Shown: in pieces, positions 61,183 to 64,000 of the stretch
How the letters are laid out: every line of letters starts with the position of its first letter
Position numbering within the stretch: the stretch's first letter is position 1
Assembly: GCF_029203305.1 (NCBI RefSeq)
Contig: NC_089464.1
Coordinates: forward strand, 1,054,001 to 1,118,000
Length of the DNA: 64,000 nucleotides
Direction of reading: 5' to 3'
From: Yamadazyma tenuis
Lineage: Eukaryota > Ascomycota > Pichiomycetes > Serinales > Debaryomycetaceae
Program-made: the position numbers and the translations under genes
The notes under the pieces: model-generated
Database searches by the model: none
What the model was told of the DNA's origin: nothing
What the model saw: only the letters and a program-made list of their open reading frames with translations

Positions 61183-64000
61183 ATGTATAAACTCCTCGTG
61201 CCGTTGTTGCTACTCCTTCGAGGTGCCAGAGCGGACTCATCCTCCTCCATATCACATCCACTGCTTGACTACGGTGAACTAGGTGGGAAATTAGGCCTCT
61301 TGGGAGGCTTCAACTCCATTCTGTACTACTCGCTGGCCAACGCCACTGGCTCCCTTACGTGGGAGGCCTCCACCGATACGTCCACAGATCCCAACAAGCT
61401 TTTCATACGAAAAGATAACACCACCAAAATCTTTGCCGAAGTCAGCGGCTCCATCTCAAGTATCCAACAACTTTCTGACGACACCATCTTAATCAACGGG
61501 GACTTTGATTCTTTCAACCAGCAGGCGTGTCAACCTCCCATAATTTATAACCTAACGAGTAACGACCTCACCAACTTATTTTCCAGCGCATCGGCTGCTA
61601 GGAGAAAGAGAGATTCCAATAACAGCTTGCCGTCGCTCAATGGGACGGTTGAAACCACCTACATAGACGGCGACTTGATCTACCTCGGTGGTGATTTCGA
61701 GTATAATGACTCGCACGGAGCCGTGGTGTACAACTCAACCTCCAAACAACTAATAGAGTTACCATTCAAGGGCTTTGGTAAAAACTCTTCTGTGAATGCC
61801 ATCACAAAGGTCGATGGTGGTGATGATAATGGTTCCATTATATTTGGGGGGTACTTTGATACCTTGGGAATACCTGATCTCTTGGTCCATAATATCACTG
61901 CCCTCAATAATTCAACCAAGCATTCTAATTCTACCAACACTTCATTAATCACAGCTGAGCAGAAGATCTCCTTAAAGCATGGGACTTTTACCGACGTCAA
62001 TGGAGATGGTTCCAGTCCTTCGTCGTTGATCTGTCCGTCCACTGGCTCTTCGTTATGGGCTCCTCAAGATAATTCGGGAGGTCAATGGTTGGTAACTTTG
62101 CCCTCACAGATGCAAGGTTTGACTCCAACAAAGGTCAGATTGTATATTCCCGATGGAGCAGATTCAATAGATACCTTCAGGATCTACTCGTATCCAAACA
62201 ATGGGATAATGAACTTGACGTATGTGGATCCAGACACAAATGAAATCGCCTACTGTGATGCCTCGTGCCCATTGTCGGCTTTATCCCTGCTAAAAGAGGC
62301 TACTCAAGACAATTTGGATAACATAGCCGACTTGGATGTCGATGATGTATTCATTGGTGAAGATGATGGTACGTTTTCCATGTATTATGATTCCTCCACC
62401 CAAACCAAGACATTATCATACGGCAAAAACTTCCAGGAGTTTGCCTTTGAAAATGATGTCATGATTGACCAAATCGGGTTGACTGTAATCTCATGGCATG
62501 GTTCCAAAGGAGCAGTGGCTGGATTTGAATTGTACTCCAACTCCATTTTTGTTTACGGTAACGAAACCTTAAACGAACCTGATTGTGATGAAGATCCAGA
62601 CAAAACTAATAAAATCGAAATTAACTCGGGTAGTTTCGACTCCATTGCATCTATTGACTCCTCCTTAGTAAATATGGATTACCAGGTCTCTACCGGGGGT
62701 GATGGAAAGGTCACCTTGTACCCAAACATTTCTTACTCTGGTGACTATTCCATCATCATGATCACTCCAGGATGTATCCTGGACGATTCTTGTGATTTAA
62801 GATCAATCGTTAACGTGACTGTCTACGACTCGGAGGACGAATTGCTTGCTCGGAAACTGATTTACCAAAACAATAACTACAAGAAGTTTGACTACTTGTT
62901 CTACGGTCATTTGGAAGGGTCTACTTTGAGCGAAGGGCAAACCAGAATTGAAGTTGAATTCGACCAAGCCATTGTTGAAGGGACCCAAGAACCTTGGATG
63001 GTAATAGATAAAATTCGAGCTGACATAGTTGAGTTGGACGATTACTACAACACAAATTCTACTAACCATACAAGAACCAAGAACGGCACTTACTCGGGTT
63101 TGGTGGAATTGAAGATCAATGGTTTATTTGAGTATTCCTTGGCTAACTTTTCATCCTTCAACGAAGATATGATCTACACTGTTGATGACGATATTTCCCC
63201 CGATAATCTTTTTGTTGGAAATTCGACCATCAACGTATTGAGTTCAGAATTGTCTAATGATACAGTTGTGAAACAGTTCAATGCTGACAATGGTACATTG
63301 TTGGTTTTAGGATCTTTCAGCTCAAACTCGTCGAATTTAACTCTCAGTAATGACAATTTGATCAACTTTAAGATTAGCAAGTATAACACCACTTCCAATT
63401 TCACGGTTGCAGATATTCAAAAAAGGCTGAAATGGGGGAACTTTGATATCGTTGATACTGGCTATCATACTACCAACTACTTATTGTCTTCTGAAGATGT
63501 TTATGTTGACTTGGTGACAAGAGCTGATGTTAACAGCTCTACTATTTTTGGTGGTACCTTCAACAACTCAATAACCACAGTGTCATCTTACGGAAGTGCC
63601 AGAGTTTTTATTGGTAGATTCCAAATGACCAACCAAGATGACTCCGGCGTAGAAATCCTTGATTTGTCCAACGGTAATAAATCTGTCGATGAGGCGAATA
63701 ATTTCGTCCTTTATGCAAATGAAGACTTCTACAGTTTTGGTAATGACTTCATTGATGAAACTTTCGATACTTTCACTTTCATAACGCTTCCGTCAGCAGA
63801 ATATTTCATTTTCTCTTCAAGTGAGGACACAAGAACCTGGGACAATTCCAACAAAGAATGGATCACCAATCCAAACAGGCAATTGAACATCACAGAAGTG
63901 ATCACTTTATCTGATGGGCTGCAAATTGTGTCCGGTTCATCTTTCAATCCTATGGACAATTATTTCACCAACCAAGCCTATTTCACCAGTAACGATGATG
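61183..64000 (+). CDS. RAX2: Rax2, bud-site-selection membrane protein (5' part, cut by right edge)
   Basis: The first 939 codons are open up to the window end. A signal peptide (MYKLLVPLLLLLRGARA) is followed by HPLLDYGELGGKLGLLGGFNSILYYS, the Rax2 N-terminus, and by repeated beta-propeller-like units with Kelch-type cores such as DLIYLGGDFEYN, SIIFGGYFDTLG and LVLGSFSSNSS. N-glycosylation sequons (NxS/T) are very frequent, as expected for the large extracellular domain. A dibasic RRKRD lies at residues 140-144. Rax2 in S. cerevisiae is 1220 residues with one membrane anchor near the C-terminus; the anchor is outside this window. It marks old division sites with Rax1 and sets polarity in hyphae. 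Confidence 0.92.
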   Translation, partial: MYKLLVPLLLLLRGARADSSSSISHPLLDYGELGGKLGLLGGFNSILYYSLANATGSLTWEASTDTSTDPNKLFIRKDNTTKIFAEVSGSISSIQQLSDDTILINGDFDSFNQQACQPPIIYNLTSNDLTNLFSSASAARRKRDSNNSLPSLNGTVETTYIDGDLIYLGGDFEYNDSHGAVVYNSTSKQLIELPFKGFGKNSSVNAITKVDGGDDNGSIIFGGYFDTLGIPDLLVHNITALNNSTKHSNSTNTSLITAEQKISLKHGTFTDVNGDGSSPSSLICPSTGSSLWAPQDNSGGQWLVTLPSQMQGLTPTKVRLYIPDGADSIDTFRIYSYPNNGIMNLTYVDPDTNEIAYCDASCPLSALSLLKEATQDNLDNIADLDVDDVFIGEDDGTFSMYYDSSTQTKTLSYGKNFQEFAFENDVMIDQIGLTVISWHGSKGAVAGFELYSNSIFVYGNETLNEPDCDEDPDKTNKIEINSGSFDSIASIDSSLVNMDYQVSTGGDGKVTLYPNISYSGDYSIIMITPGCILDDSCDLRSIVNVTVYDSEDELLARKLIYQNNNYKKFDYLFYGHLEGSTLSEGQTRIEVEFDQAIVEGTQEPWMVIDKIRADIVELDDYYNTNSTNHTRTKNGTYSGLVELKINGLFEYSLANFSSFNEDMIYTVDDDISPDNLFVGNSTINVLSSELSNDTVVKQFNADNGTLLVLGSFSSNSSNLTLSNDNLINFKISKYNTTSNFTVADIQKRLKWGNFDIVDTGYHTTNYLLSSEDVYVDLVTRADVNSSTIFGGTFNNSITTVSSYGSARVFIGRFQMTNQDDSGVEILDLSNGNKSVDEANNFVLYANEDFYSFGNDFIDETFDTFTFITLPSAEYFIFSSSEDTRTWDNSNKEWITNPNRQLNITEVITLSDGLQIVSGSSFNPMDNYFTNQAYFTSNDD

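Noticed and set aside
1..64000. CRISPR array, prokaryotic operon, virus or intact transposon
   Set aside because: Gene content and promoter features are those of a yeast chromosome; no repeat-spacer array, integrase, reverse transcriptase or capsid-type frame was seen.

Overview
The window is a gene-dense, intron-poor yeast chromosome segment (subphylum Saccharomycotina). It most likely comes from the CUG-Ser1 (CTG) clade. The best internal sign is a CTG codon at 28145-28147 in a spermidine/spermine synthase, at the first serine of the family's near-invariant TDSSDP motif. Protein families known mainly from this clade, such as the Rbf1-type WRKY-GCM1 factor, agree with this. I cannot name the species.

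Left part (1-19 kb): an eroded methyltransferase pseudogene runs off the left edge and is divergent from VPS30/ATG6. Next come a short Ume6-like zinc-cluster gene, a degraded coding-like stretch, an EMP70/TMN2 nine-transmembrane protein, two zinc-cluster regulators (Rgt1-like and Arg81-like), a 1.8 kb gene-free stretch with a tRNA-like relic, an OPT oligopeptide transporter, a BTB/T1-domain protein (YLR108C/YDR132C type) and an MCH-type monocarboxylate porter.

Middle part (19-39 kb): VMA16, FMP52, RPN1, ECM25, RBF1, an SPE4/SPE3-type aminopropyltransferase, a zinc-cluster factor, an Stp1/Stp2-type amino-acid-responsive factor, RMP1, ACL4, a second zinc-cluster factor paralogous to the first, and CWC15.

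Right part (39-64 kb): SPA2, MRPL15 (mL57), ROK1, ATP20, TMS1, a YOL107W/TMEM115-type Golgi protein, an eroded short-chain dehydrogenase pseudogene, a tail-anchored protein of unknown function, a GNAT acetyltransferase, a small mitochondrial protein, MCM4, a small unknown protein, ELP4, TRS85, and the first 939 codons of RAX2, which is cut by the right edge.

Functional themes: nutrient transport and its regulators, ribosome biogenesis (RMP1, ACL4, ROK1), proteasome, polyamine synthesis, replication, and polarity (SPA2, RAX2). Several short promoters carry motifs that match the neighbouring gene: PAC plus RRPE between RMP1 and ACL4 and before ROK1, an Rpn4-type element before RPN1, an MCB site before MCM4, and a tandem repeat carrying three TGAGTCA (Gcn4-type) sites between the GNAT gene and the small mitochondrial gene. 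I saw no virus, intact transposon, CRISPR array or confident RNA gene. Where an open frame began with a non-ATG codon, I moved the start to the first plausible ATG and say so.
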